Shown: piece by piece, positions 18,788-27,627 of the stretch
How positions within the stretch are numbered: the stretch's first letter is position 1
How the letters are laid out: each line of letters opens with the position of its first letter
The notes under the pieces: generated by a model
Told to the model about the DNA's origin: nothing
Databases searched by the model: none
The model's input: only the letters and a program-made list of their open reading frames with translations
NCBI RefSeq assembly: GCF_034119845.1
Contig: NZ_CP139420.1
Location: 2,661,001-2,725,000 of the forward strand
Length of the DNA stretch: 64,000 nt
From: Flavobacterium sp. NG2
GTDB taxonomy: Bacteria > Bacteroidota > Bacteroidia > Flavobacteriales > Flavobacteriaceae
Reading direction: 5' to 3'
Translations under genes and position numbers: made by a program

Positions 18788-20665
18788 ATGAATATAAAGT
18801 TAAAACAGTTTATGATGTTAATTATTCTTGTTTTTGTTTCAAATGAAATAAATGCGGGAACAATTATCACTAGTTCTACTGTCATAAATCAGACTGTCTT
18901 GAATTCGTACTCTTGGCCAGTTACAATTAATGGAGGAACAGTTGGTGCTCCTTTAGTAATTACTCTTGAAGAAGATGTCATCTTATCTAATTCTCAAAAT
19001 TATTTTATTTTGAATGGAAACTACATTAACTTCAATGGCAACGATCATAAGATTACTATTTCAGGAGTTAACTTCTATTCTGGACTGATTAAAAATGGTT
19101 CTTATAATTCAGCTTGGATAGAAGATCCGTTAGACCCATTTAATTATATTTCTCAGATTACAATTGTAAATGGGTTTTCTAATATAAAAGTTTATAATTT
19201 AACAGTGAACTCTATCAATAGTGATGTTGCATCTGGTAATGGATGGATAGGGCAATATGCATTCTCTATAAATGCAACCAATGGTCTGTTCGAAAATTGC
19301 AGTGCAAATGGAGCATTACGCCAAGGTTCAGGGGGTATTGTTGGTGGAAGAACGAGTGTAACTGTCAAAAATTCGTCTTTTTTTGGGAATCATATTGGTG
19401 GATATGCTGGTGGTATTTTTGGTGAAACTAGTTCTGGGACAGCTATTAACTGTTATTCTGTAGCTCCATCATTGGGGAATCGAGGGGGAGGTATTTTTGG
19501 GGGTGACTCATCAAATGCAACTGCTACCAATTGCTATTCCTATTCGACTATTGTTAATAATTCTGGAGGGATATTTGGAGGGTATTCATCTAATTGTAAT
19601 GCTTCTAACTGTTATAGTCTAGGAACAATTGGTTCTAACGCTGGTGGAGTTTATGGAGGGAATTCTTCTGGTGGAACTGCAACTAATTGTTATAGTGCCA
19701 ATGGAAATTGGAATGATGCAACTGCAAATAGTATTTTAACAGGCACAAATGGTACGGTATGGAATACAATTACCAGTCCATATAAATTAATTTCATTTGC
19801 AACATTAATTTCTACAGATACAACTATTGATCAAAGTTGGATTAACAATCACATTAATAATTTACCCATATTATTGGATACTAATGTAACTATTACCATT
19901 GCTGAAAATTTAACTTTTAATGATGCGAATATGTACTTTGCAGTACGAGGTACAGGTGTAAGAATTGATGGAGCTAGTAAAACAATTACTCTAGATAATA
20001 TAACTAACTATAGAGGGGTAGTAAATAACGGAAATTATTTAGGGGCTAATGTTAGTGCATTTACAGGTTCTGTCGTAGAAAAATTAGGAGTAATTAGCAA
20101 TAGCACTACATTGAAAAGCTATTGTGGTTGGATTGGACAACAGGGGTATGGAAATGGAGCTGGCTTTGCTATTTCAAATTGTTATTCCACAGGGGAAATG
20201 TTTAATGAAGGTACAGGTGGAATTTTAGGAAATGCTTTTATGAATGGAACAGTTTCAAATTGTTATAGTTTAGGAAAAATCTCTGGACAAAGTGCTGCAG
20301 GTATAGCTGCGACTTATAATTCCGAAGCTAATAGAATTTATAATTGTTATGCTAATGGCTCAATAACTGGTATTAATGCTAGTGGTATATGTGAGCCAGA
20401 TATGATGATGGGCGGAGCACAATTTTTAAATTGTTATGTATCAAATGGAGTATTTACGACCGTTGATGCAAATAATAATTTAATTGGAACCGATGGAACT
20501 ATTTGGAATACAAGTGTCAGTCCGTATACACTGTCGGTTTTTATGGTACTAAAATGGGGAGTTACAAGTAATGGTCAAAAAACTCAAGTAAATTCAATTC
20601 AGGTTAATAAAAATGGTAAAAAAGGAGACCCAAATCCAATTACTGAAAATGGAAAAATAAATTAG
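18788..20665 (+). CDS. Secreted protein with GLUG-like Cys-Tyr repeats
   Basis: About 625 residues. The frame opens at 18722 inside the end of the fibre gene. The methionine at 18788 gives a normal signal peptide (MNIKLKQFMMLIILVFVSNE, then INAG), so I start there. The mature protein has two beta-helix-like regions with GLUG-type repeats of about 27-30 residues: GGIVGG, GGIFGE, GGGIFGG, GGIFGG, GGVYGG, each followed by NCYS or similar (TAINCYS, TATNCYS, NASNCYS). A second set follows after residue 450 (GGILGN, AAGIAA, SGICEP). Such repeats occur in bacterial surface adhesins. There is no T9SS sorting domain; the C-terminus is short and polar. It ends the four-gene surface cluster. Confidence 0.7.
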   Translation: MNIKLKQFMMLIILVFVSNEINAGTIITSSTVINQTVLNSYSWPVTINGGTVGAPLVITLEEDVILSNSQNYFILNGNYINFNGNDHKITISGVNFYSGLIKNGSYNSAWIEDPLDPFNYISQITIVNGFSNIKVYNLTVNSINSDVASGNGWIGQYAFSINATNGLFENCSANGALRQGSGGIVGGRTSVTVKNSSFFGNHIGGYAGGIFGETSSGTAINCYSVAPSLGNRGGGIFGGDSSNATATNCYSYSTIVNNSGGIFGGYSSNCNASNCYSLGTIGSNAGGVYGGNSSGGTATNCYSANGNWNDATANSILTGTNGTVWNTITSPYKLISFATLISTDTTIDQSWINNHINNLPILLDTNVTITIAENLTFNDANMYFAVRGTGVRIDGASKTITLDNITNYRGVVNNGNYLGANVSAFTGSVVEKLGVISNSTTLKSYCGWIGQQGYGNGAGFAISNCYSTGEMFNEGTGGILGNAFMNGTVSNCYSLGKISGQSAAGIAATYNSEANRIYNCYANGSITGINASGICEPDMMMGGAQFLNCYVSNGVFTTVDANNNLIGTDGTIWNTSVSPYTLSVFMVLKWGVTSNGQKTQVNSIQVNKNGKKGDPNPITENGKIN

Positions 20666-20746
20666 CACTTTATAGTGAATTCTGTTATTGCTACTTAATG
20701 AAAACATTAAAAAAATACTATTCATTGTGATTTCAAGAAGACAAAA

Positions 20747-20779
20747 AAAAAGAGGTTATTATCATATTAACCTCTTTTT
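20747..20779. terminator. Bidirectional terminator after the surface cluster
   Basis: A perfect 12-bp stem AAAAAGAGGTTA / TAACCTCTTTTT with a 9-base loop ends in a T-run. It lies 80 bp after the stop of the GLUG-like gene. Confidence 0.8.
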
Positions 20780-20855
20780 AAGACATAAGTTAGGCACATT
20801 CATAATAACACAAAAAGTTGTTTTTCAGTAAAATAGATGTTATTTTAGAAGAAAC

Positions 20856-20896
20856 AAACCCCGAAATTGCTCAAAACGAGTCAAAAACGGGGTTTT
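20856..20896 (+). terminator. Hairpin just upstream of the transposase start
   Basis: AAACCCCG (20856-20863) pairs with CGGGGTTT (20888-20895) and is followed by TTCTTTT. It sits 14 bp before the transposase ATG and could block read-through transcription entering the element, a known way of limiting transposition. Confidence 0.5.
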
Positions 20897-20909
20897 CTTT
20901 TAAAGTGTG

Positions 20910-22271
20910 ATGGCAAAAATAGTACGTTTAAGCGAATTTCAATACAAATTTTCAATTTTTACTATCAATGAAAATTTTGATAGTTTTTACGCCCAATTTT
21001 TAAAAACGGATTTGGGTAAAATATACCTTTCAATGCCTTTTTCTGAGCTTAGTCAAGCCTTCAAATTGAAAGATTCTAACAAAGGGACTCATTGTTATTT
21101 TAGTCCCAAGGGTAAGATTGCCCTGATGATGTTAAAAAATTACTACGGTTGCTCGGATAAAAAACTTATTGAGCTTTTGAACGGTAATATTTTCATGCAG
21201 TTTTTTTGCGACATTCTAATTCCTATAGACAAGCCCCTGACTAATTTTAAAATCGTGAGCCAAATCAGAATGGAACTCTCCAAAGGTTTAAATATTCGAA
21301 AGAGTCAAGAAATATTAGCTAAAAACTGGATTCCATTTATGAGTGATTTGGATAAAATTTTTACCGATGCCACTTGTTACGAAAGCGAGGTACGCTTTCC
21401 AACTAATCAAAAACTACTATGGGAATGCGTACAATGGAATTACAAACAAATGGAAGCCTTATGTGGTATGTTAAAAATCAAGTTACCAAGAACCAAGTAT
21501 TTGGATTGGTGTAGACGCTATAATGAATATTCTAAAAAAAGAAAAAAGCAATCAAAACACCGTACAAAAGTAACCAGAGGACTGTTGAAATTATTGTACA
21601 AACTTAACGCTGAACTCAATAAAATTGAGAATCAAAATTCTTTTGAAGCTACTAAAAAATACAAAAACCAACGTTCTCTAATCGCTAAGGTGTATCAACA
21701 ACAGTCTCAAATTTTTAAAACAGGCAAAAGTGTTCCAGATAGAATAATAAGTATTAGTAAAAGCTATATTAGACCTATTGTAAGAGGTAAGGAAGTAAAA
21801 CAAGTTGAATTTGGAGCCAAAGTCAACAAAATCCAAATTGATGGAATTAATTTTATAGAACATATTCAGTACAGAGCTTTCAATGAAGGTACACGTCTTC
21901 AAAGCACGGTTTTTTGCGCTCAAAACTTAACCAAAACTAAAGTAAAAATGCTTGGTGCTGATGCAATTTATGCCACCAATAAAAATCGAACATTCACCAC
22001 TTCAAACAACATCCAAACCGATTTTGTGCGAAAAGGAAAAGCTGGCAAAAATGAAGAACAGCGTAAAATCTTAGCTAAAGAAATCAAAAAAGAACGCTCC
22101 ACTCGATTAGAAGGAAGTTTTGGAAAAGAGAAAGAACATTACAATCTAAAAAAGATAAAAGCCAAAACCCAAAAAAGTGAAATGCTTTGGATCTTCTTCG
22201 GAATACATACAGGAAATGCCCTGGAAATAGGAAGAAGAATTCTCAAGCAGCAACAAATTTTAGCAGCCTAA
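20910..22271 (+). CDS. Transposase, DDE type with DUF772-like N-terminus (IS4/IS5 superfamily)
   Basis: 453 residues from the ATG at 20910; a GTG three bases earlier also opens the frame. The N-terminal third (SMPFSELSQAF...YFSPKGKIALMMLKNYYGCSDKKLIELLNG) is the helical DUF772 region. Candidate catalytic acids are the Asp in IFTDATCYES, the Asp in KMLGADAIYATNKNR and the Glu in RLEGSFGKEKEHYNL. A basic linker (KKRKKQSKHRTKVTRG) separates the first two. It cuts and joins DNA for movement of the element. The gene is full length with no frameshift, so it may be active. Exact IS family (IS5-like or ISNCY) is not settled. Confidence 0.8.
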   Translation: MAKIVRLSEFQYKFSIFTINENFDSFYAQFLKTDLGKIYLSMPFSELSQAFKLKDSNKGTHCYFSPKGKIALMMLKNYYGCSDKKLIELLNGNIFMQFFCDILIPIDKPLTNFKIVSQIRMELSKGLNIRKSQEILAKNWIPFMSDLDKIFTDATCYESEVRFPTNQKLLWECVQWNYKQMEALCGMLKIKLPRTKYLDWCRRYNEYSKKRKKQSKHRTKVTRGLLKLLYKLNAELNKIENQNSFEATKKYKNQRSLIAKVYQQQSQIFKTGKSVPDRIISISKSYIRPIVRGKEVKQVEFGAKVNKIQIDGINFIEHIQYRAFNEGTRLQSTVFCAQNLTKTKVKMLGADAIYATNKNRTFTTSNNIQTDFVRKGKAGKNEEQRKILAKEIKKERSTRLEGSFGKEKEHYNLKKIKAKTQKSEMLWIFFGIHTGNALEIGRRILKQQQILAA

Positions 22272-22358
22272 AAAAACAAAAAACACCTCCGTGGAGAACG
22301 TGCGTCTAGTCAATACCTAAAAAAGACTTTTTTGATACATCAGAGTCCGTGAAAAATA

Positions 22359-22396
22359 AAAATGACCAATTTTGAAACTGAAATTTGGTCATTTTT
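22359..22396. terminator. Bidirectional terminator between the IS and the acyltransferase gene
   Basis: AATGACCAA and TTGGTCATT form a stem, with A-run before and T-run after, between the convergent transposase (+) and acyltransferase (-) genes. Confidence 0.75.
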
Positions 22397-22442
22397 TTTA
22401 TTTCTTGGAAAAAATAGGATTACTTCTGAATGTGCCAAGTTA

Positions 22443-23318
22443 TTAGTTTACTTTTCTATGTTTCCAACGTTTATGAGTCCAAAAATAATATTCTGGAGCT
22501 TCGTGAATTTGTTTTTCTACTTCTTGAATAAAGTCGTGGGTGATTTGGAACTCAGTGGTTTCCTTTGGGTGGTCTGCAATAGGTACGAAGGTCGCTTCAT
22601 AATAGCCACGTTTTACTTTTTTTACCTTTACAAAAACAACACTCAAATCGTATTTTCGAGCAATCATTTCAGCACCAGTATGTACAGGTACTTCAATCCC
22701 CATAAAAGGATGGTAATGAAAAATACGGTCTAGTTTTGGCGATTGATCACTAGCTAATCCGTACATACACATTTTTCTTTCTCTTTGGTTTTTAGCAATT
22801 AACGGAATAGTTTCTCTAGTAACCACTAAATCGGTTCCGTATTTAGAACGAATTTTTCGTATCAATTGGTCAAAATAATCATTGTTTATTTTTTTATAGG
22901 TTGCTACGGCTTTGAATTTAGTTTTTTCATTTACCGTCATCAACCACTCCCAACTAGCATAATGTGAAGCAAGCATCACAATACTCTTTCCTTTTTTTTC
23001 ATACTCTTGAAGCAATTTAATGTTTGTGATTACAAAACGTTTGTTCATTTCATTAGATGAAATCGTCATGGTTTTTACCATTTCAAGAAACATATCACAT
23101 AAATGTTCATATGATTTTTTTTCAATCTTAAGGCGTTCTTCAAGGCTAAGATGAGGGAGTGCTAAAGCCAAATTTGCACGGACTACTTTTTTTCGATAGC
23201 CAATTATATAATATACAATTAGGAAAATAAAATCCGATAACCAATAAAATATACGAAAAGGAAGAATAGAAATAAGCCAGAGAAATGGATATGCTATAAT
23301 AAATACAAGAAATTGCAT
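22443..23318 (-). CDS. Lysophospholipid/lipid A acyltransferase (LpxL/HtrB-like)
   Basis: 291 residues from MQFLVFIIAYPF. A longer frame starts at 23348, but its first codons contain a promoter -7 box (TATATTTG, 23335-23342), so I use 23318. The N-terminal hydrophobic helix anchors it to the inner membrane. The catalytic HX4-D/E motif is HYASWE in MLASHYASWEWLM, and a later block reads DQSPKLDRIFHYHPFMGIEVP. The family adds secondary acyl chains to lipid A (Kdo2-lipid IVA) or related lipids. Length is normal. It stands alone next to the rhomboid gene, from which it is divergent. Confidence 0.88.
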   Translation of the reverse strand: MQFLVFIIAYPFLWLISILPFRIFYWLSDFIFLIVYYIIGYRKKVVRANLALALPHLSLEERLKIEKKSYEHLCDMFLEMVKTMTISSNEMNKRFVITNIKLLQEYEKKGKSIVMLASHYASWEWLMTVNEKTKFKAVATYKKINNDYFDQLIRKIRSKYGTDLVVTRETIPLIAKNQRERKMCMYGLASDQSPKLDRIFHYHPFMGIEVPVHTGAEMIARKYDLSVVFVKVKKVKRGYYEATFVPIADHPKETTEFQITHDFIQEVEKQIHEAPEYYFWTHKRWKHRKVN

Positions 23319-23334
23319 GCGGTATTTTTTCTTG

Positions 23335-23342
23335 CAAATATA
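23335..23342 (-). promoter_or_regulatory. -7 box of the acyltransferase gene
   Basis: TATATTTG on the minus strand matches TAnnTTTG. It lies within the first codons of the longest reading frame and so argues for translation from 23318. Confidence 0.45.
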
Positions 23343-23432
23343 AGTCAAATTAGAATAATATATAAATATAAAAGAGGCACAATAGGACTCTTGTAGAATT
23401 ACTATATTTACAGTTCACAATTATAAAAATTT

Positions 23433-24071
23433 ATGAATAGTATATTGATAGCAATAATAATTGCCAATGTTTTGATGAGTTACAAAGGTTTTAATGACAA
23501 TCATTTTTTTAGAAAATATGAATTTCATATGGGACGAGTGCTCTCAGGTGAAAAAATCAGAATTATCTCTTCTGCTTTTTTGCACGCAGATATGAGTCAT
23601 TTACTCTTTAATATGCTAACACTTTACTTTTTTGCCCCCGTGGTAATTAGTTATTTAGGAGATTTGTCTTTTATCCTTATTTATTTTGGTAGCATAATCT
23701 TTGGAAGTCTATTGACGATTTATTTCCATAAAAGAAATTACGGTTATAGAGCCATAGGTGCATCGGGTGCTGTAACTGGAATCTTGTACTCTGCGATTCT
23801 TTTACGACCAGATATGATGTTAGGCTTGTTTTTTATAGTTCCTATTCCTGCTTATCTTTTTGGAATTGTTTATTTGTTGTATTCTATATATGGAATGAAA
23901 GCTAATAATGATAATATTGGACATACTGCTCATTTTGGTGGAGCTATAGGTGGTTATGCAATAACACTACTGTTACAACCTCAATTACTTTTTGACCATG
24001 CACTTATGGTGGCTTTATTGACTATTCCAATTGTAGTTTTGTTTGGGATGGCAAAAATGGGTAAGTTATAA
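23433..24071 (+). CDS. Rhomboid-family intramembrane serine protease
   Basis: 212 residues with six hydrophobic helices. HADMSHLLFNMLTLYFFAP is the conserved HxxxxHLxxNM helix-2 motif. The catalytic Ser is in GASGAVTG (about residues 109-116) and the catalytic His in NIGHTAHFGGAIGG (about residues 158-171). Rhomboids cut substrate proteins within the membrane; the substrate cannot be inferred. The next gene (SIMPL) follows after 54 bp on the same strand. Confidence 0.93.
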   Translation: MNSILIAIIIANVLMSYKGFNDNHFFRKYEFHMGRVLSGEKIRIISSAFLHADMSHLLFNMLTLYFFAPVVISYLGDLSFILIYFGSIIFGSLLTIYFHKRNYGYRAIGASGAVTGILYSAILLRPDMMLGLFFIVPIPAYLFGIVYLLYSIYGMKANNDNIGHTAHFGGAIGGYAITLLLQPQLLFDHALMVALLTIPIVVLFGMAKMGKL

Positions 24072-24125
24072 TGGCATAACTTTTGAAAACATAAAAATCA
24101 AATAATAATTTAATATCTGATTAAA

Positions 24126-24815
24126 ATGAAAAAAATAGTATTGATTCTAGGAATGCTTTTTATGACGTTGTCACAGGCACAGGAAATGAAACCACTCCCA
24201 CAAATTAGTGTCTCAGGCGAAGGGAAAGTAAAAGTTATTCCTGACCAAGCCATAATAAAAGCAACAGTTGAAACCAAAGGTACCAATGCCAAAGATGTAA
24301 AAAAGCAAAATGACATTCAGGTTGAGGCAGTTTTGAAATTTATCAAGAAAATGAATTTGAATCCAGCTGATTTCAAAACTCAACGGGTAGCTTTGAATCC
24401 TCAATACGATTACGAAAAAAAGAAACACAATTATAATGCGACTCAAACTATCGAAATCTTATTGAAAGATTTATCACTCTATGATGAATTGATGGAAGGT
24501 TTGGTAGATAAAGGTATAAATCGAATCGATAATGTGGTGTTTCAATCTTCAAAAATGGAAGAATACCTGTCGGAAGCTAGAAAATTAGCGATGAAGAACG
24601 CTAAATTAAAAGCCGAAGATTATTTGTTTGGTATGGGGCAAAAAATAGGTAAAGCATTAAGTATAACTGATAATTCCCAAAACTATTACCCACAACCTGT
24701 GTATGCTCGTATGAAAACCATGGCAATGGATGCTGAATCAGCACCAAGAGAAACTCTTGCTGCAGGTGAAATTGAAATTACAGCAAATGTAAGTGTGAGT
24801 TTTATTTTGGAATAA
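24126..24815 (+). CDS. SIMPL (DUF541) domain periplasmic protein
   Basis: 229 residues. The signal peptide (IVLILGMLFMTLSQAQE, cleavage near residue 19) is followed by the SIMPL domain: ISVSGEGKVKVIPDQAIIKATVETKG (first strands, with the typical SGEG), VALNPQYDYE in the middle, and AGEIEITANVSVSFILE at the end. SIMPL proteins form oligomers in the periplasm or at the outer membrane, and E. coli YggE lowers oxidative stress, but the biochemical role is unknown. It is probably cotranscribed with the rhomboid gene. Confidence 0.9.
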   Translation: MKKIVLILGMLFMTLSQAQEMKPLPQISVSGEGKVKVIPDQAIIKATVETKGTNAKDVKKQNDIQVEAVLKFIKKMNLNPADFKTQRVALNPQYDYEKKKHNYNATQTIEILLKDLSLYDELMEGLVDKGINRIDNVVFQSSKMEEYLSEARKLAMKNAKLKAEDYLFGMGQKIGKALSITDNSQNYYPQPVYARMKTMAMDAESAPRETLAAGEIEITANVSVSFILE

Positions 24816-24842
24816 ATTTATATATGATTATTGATTGATAAA

Positions 24843-24911
24843 AAACGATTTTTGATTTCAGACCTTTTATGTGATTTTTTTAGGTTTTACTTCTGAAATC
24901 AAAAATCGTTT
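24843..24911. terminator. Long perfect inverted repeat, probable bidirectional terminator
   Basis: A 20-bp perfect stem joins 24843-24862 (starting AAACGATTTTTG) to 24892-24911, with a 29-base loop that contains a T-run. It lies between convergent genes. Confidence 0.65.
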
Positions 24912-24951
24912 CTCAAAATTTTACAATGAATCAATATATTTTTAGCTTCCT

Positions 24952-25713
24952 TTAAATAATCTTCTTTATCACTCTTAGTTTATGAGTATGTCTATTGGTC
25001 TCCGGATTATAGATTCCCAAATGATCAATTCGGTCGATTCTCACTTTTCCACTAGCATGGATGATATAATTGTTCTCCATGATAATCCCTACGTGGATTA
25101 TATTGCCCTCTTCGTTGTCAAAAAAGGCCAAGTCGCCAGGTTCACTTTCTTCAATAAAACTTAGCGCTTCTCCTTGGGTAGCCTGTTGTGAGGCATCACG
25201 AAGTAGCTTGTACCCATTAAGTTTATAAACCATTTGTGTAAAGCCAGAGCAATCTATTCCAAAAGGTGTTTTTCCTCCCCATAGATAGGGAGCATTCAAA
25301 AATAAATATGCCGTATTGATGAGGTTAGATTTATCTTTTATTCCATTTACTTTAGTCCCTTCAAACTCAAAATTGCTTGCATTGATTTCGTTATTGTAGA
25401 TAAACGAAAGGGATGCTCCTAGGGGAATTGGAATTAATAAGTTGGTTGGTGCAGTAACATATTCAATCAAATCAGCATTCAGGATAATAGTATCATTTGA
25501 AAGCTGATTGTAATTAGATTCAGAGATCAATTGGCATTGTTTGGAATCAATCCAGCCTTCATAACCATCATAGTGCATTTGGATACGAAACCATTGTTTT
25601 TGTTGTTCTAAAACTTTAAAATGCTCACCAAATAAAACTTGGGAAACAATTTCACTTCTGTCCGACGGTTCAAACCGAAGGGGGATAATAGCCAGATTAC
25701 AAATTCCGAACAT
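24952..25713 (-). CDS. NlpC/P60 (C40) peptidase with SH3b domains
   Basis: 253 residues. Two bacterial SH3 segments (residues 1-60 with WFRIQMHYDGYEGWIDSKQC, then 75-110) precede the NlpC/P60 catalytic domain. The catalytic Cys is in FGIDCSGFTQMVYKL, and the His in GNIIHVGIIM with YIIHASG following. The family cleaves gamma-D-Glu-diaminopimelate bonds in cell-wall stem peptides. No classic signal peptide is visible, as in many Bacteroidota homologues involved in murein peptide recycling (YkfC-like). It lies next to the thiolase gene (66 bp), on the same strand. Confidence 0.9.
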   Translation of the reverse strand: MFGICNLAIIPLRFEPSDRSEIVSQVLFGEHFKVLEQQKQWFRIQMHYDGYEGWIDSKQCQLISESNYNQLSNDTIILNADLIEYVTAPTNLLIPIPLGASLSFIYNNEINASNFEFEGTKVNGIKDKSNLINTAYLFLNAPYLWGGKTPFGIDCSGFTQMVYKLNGYKLLRDASQQATQGEALSFIEESEPGDLAFFDNEEGNIIHVGIIMENNYIIHASGKVRIDRIDHLGIYNPETNRHTHKLRVIKKII

Positions 25714-25779
25714 TTAGGGTCATTTATGAGTTGAGTTCTAAGCCTTCTTAAGATATAAGTGTTTATTAGAACAAATTAA

Positions 25780-26958
25780 TTAAGCATTTTCGATAACCAT
25801 TGCAGAGGCGCCACCACCACCATTACAAATAGCTGCGGCACCAATAGTACCATTGTTTTGTTTTAATACATTGATTAAAGTAACTAAGATTCGGGCTCCT
25901 GAACAACCTAATGGATGTCCAAGGGAAACAGCTCCACCGTTAACATTTACTTTGTCTGTATCAATACCAAGAATTTTAGCATTAGCGATACCTACCACTG
26001 AAAAAGCTTCGTTAAATTCAAAAAAGTCTACTTCATCCAAAGTTACTCCAGCCTTATCAAGGGCTTTAGGTAATGCTTTGGAAGGACTTGTTGTAAACCA
26101 TTTTGGTTCTTGCGAGGCATCGGCATAACTTTTTATATATGCCAAAGGTTTAAAACCAAGTGAAATGGCTTTTTCTTCAGTCATAAGTATTAAGGCAGCA
26201 GCACCATCATTAATAGTCGATGCATTTGCAGCTGTAACGGTTCCGTCTTTACTGAAAGCAGGATTTAAAACAGGTATTTTTTCAAGGATTACATTGGTGA
26301 ATTCTTCGTCTGTATCAATAATTAAAGGGGCTCCTTTGCGTTGTTTTACAGTAACGGGGACAACTTCATTTTTAAATTTACCAGCTTCCCAAGCTTTTAT
26401 GGAACGGGAATAAGATTGTATGGCGTATAAATCTTGTTCTTCTCTACTGATGTTATATTCAGAAGCACATAAATCAGCACAAACCCCCATGGCTTGGTTA
26501 TCATAGGCATCACTAAGTCCGTCCTTCTGCATTCCGTCAGTTAGGGTTGTTGGGCCAAATTTAGTTCCGCTACGCAAATGAGTGTAATGCGGAATCATAC
26601 TCATGTTTTCCATTCCGCCTGCAACAACTATTTCGGCATCGCCACAAGCAATGGTTTGTGCGGCTAACATAACTGCTTTCATTCCTGAGGCACAAACTTT
26701 GTTAATTGTTGTACAGGCTACACTATCAGGCAAACCAGCAAAACGTGCTGCTTGACGAGCTGGTGCTTGTCCTGAACCTGCTTGAACTACTTGTCCCATA
26801 AAAACTTCATCAACTAAATCAGGCTCTAATCCAATAGCGTCTAATGCTCCTTTAATAGCAATAGCCCCTAGTTGAGGTGCAGATGTGGTTGATAAACCTC
26901 CCATAAAGCTTCCTATAGGAGTTCTAACAGCAGATACAATAACAATTCGTGTGCTCAT
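25780..26958 (-). CDS. Acetyl-CoA C-acyltransferase (thiolase)
   Basis: 392 residues, the usual length. The active-site nucleophile is Cys89 in NKVCASGMKA. NEAFSVVGIANAKIL and the second active-site loop GGAVSLGHPLGCSGARI (His and Cys) are complete. The enzyme condenses two acetyl-CoA or cleaves 3-ketoacyl-CoA. No beta-oxidation partner lies nearby, so biosynthetic and degradative roles cannot be told apart. It is transcribed leftward, divergent from the tRNA cluster. Confidence 0.95.
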   Translation of the reverse strand: MSTRIVIVSAVRTPIGSFMGGLSTTSAPQLGAIAIKGALDAIGLEPDLVDEVFMGQVVQAGSGQAPARQAARFAGLPDSVACTTINKVCASGMKAVMLAAQTIACGDAEIVVAGGMENMSMIPHYTHLRSGTKFGPTTLTDGMQKDGLSDAYDNQAMGVCADLCASEYNISREEQDLYAIQSYSRSIKAWEAGKFKNEVVPVTVKQRKGAPLIIDTDEEFTNVILEKIPVLNPAFSKDGTVTAANASTINDGAAALILMTEEKAISLGFKPLAYIKSYADASQEPKWFTTSPSKALPKALDKAGVTLDEVDFFEFNEAFSVVGIANAKILGIDTDKVNVNGGAVSLGHPLGCSGARILVTLINVLKQNNGTIGAAAICNGGGGASAMVIENA

Positions 26959-27135
26959 GGCAGTAAAATGATTGGTTAGCTTAGCAAATTTAATCTTTTT
27001 TGGACAATTTTTAGATTTTGAATTTAGGAATATACTAATTAGAAATATTAATTAAAATTATTTAAGGCTATATATTTGATTGTGAACTGTTTTTAATGAA
27101 ATATTAAAAAACTGTAAAAAAAAGTGTCAAAATAG

Positions 27136-27166
27136 TTGTGAATAACGGGATGATGTCTTAGATTTG
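27136..27166 (+). promoter_or_regulatory. Promoter of the tRNA cluster
   Basis: TTG at 27136-27138 and TAGATTTG at 27159-27166 are separated by 20 bases, a good match to the Bacteroidota -33/-7 pattern. It is 33 bp before tRNA-Ser. Confidence 0.7.
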
Positions 27167-27199
27167 CAACCGCAAAACGAGATAGCTATCTCATTGCTA

Positions 27200-27283
27200 G
27201 GAGGGGTGCCAGAGCGGTAATGGAGCAGTTTGCTAAACTGTCATCGAGTGATCGATGCCAGGGTTCGAGTCCCTGTCCCTCCG
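27200..27283 (+). tRNA. tRNA-Ser (GCT)
   Basis: 84 nt with a long variable arm, as in serine tRNAs. The acceptor stem pairs GGAGGGG with TCCCTCC (one G-U) and the discriminator is G. The anticodon loop TTGCTAA gives GCT. The T-arm is GGGTTCGAGTCCC. CCA is not encoded. Confidence 0.95.
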
Positions 27284-27352
27284 CACATTTTTTTAGAGTG
27301 TCAAAACACGTTTTTGATTATAAAACTTTAATAATGTAGTGAAATAATGTCG

Positions 27353-27427
27353 CGGGGTGTAGCGTAGCCCGGTTATCGCGCCTGCTTTGGGAGCAGGAGG
27401 CCGCAGGTTCGAATCCTGCCACCCCGA
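27353..27427 (+). tRNA. tRNA-Pro (TGG)
   Basis: 75 nt. The acceptor CGGGGTG pairs with CACCCCG and the discriminator is A. The anticodon loop TTTGGGA gives TGG. The T-arm is GCAGGTTCGAATCCTGC. Confidence 0.95.
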
Positions 27428-27457
27428 CAAAACTTTTCCATAAGTTGTAAAAGAAAT

Positions 27458-27531
<74 letters not shown>

Positions 27532-27535
27532 CAAT

Positions 27536-27570
27536 AAGCCTCTTAATATTTTGATTTTGAGGCTTTTTTG
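27536..27570 (+). terminator. Terminator of the tRNA cluster
   Basis: AAGCCTC / GAGGCTT stem with a 16-base loop and a T6 run, directly after tRNA-Arg. Confidence 0.8.
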
Positions 27571-27627
27571 TTTTTAGTTGCGATTTTTTTTCGGCAACAA
27601 AATGATAAATCATGGATTGATCCTAAA

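Larger units (their letters stand above)
20789..22352 (+). mobile_element. Insertion sequence with DDE transposase (ends approximate)
   Basis: A single transposase gene lies between two terminators. Weak inverted similarity is visible between the left flank (CACAAAAAGTTGTTTTTCAG near 20808-20827) and the complement of the right flank near 22316-22336 (CAAAAAAGTCTTTTTTAG). I take these as possible ends but see no convincing target duplication, so the limits are uncertain by tens of bases. Confidence 0.5.

Noticed and set aside
22362..22733. 123-residue plus-strand frame
   Set aside because: It overlaps the terminator and runs antisense to the acyltransferase gene; no family resemblance.
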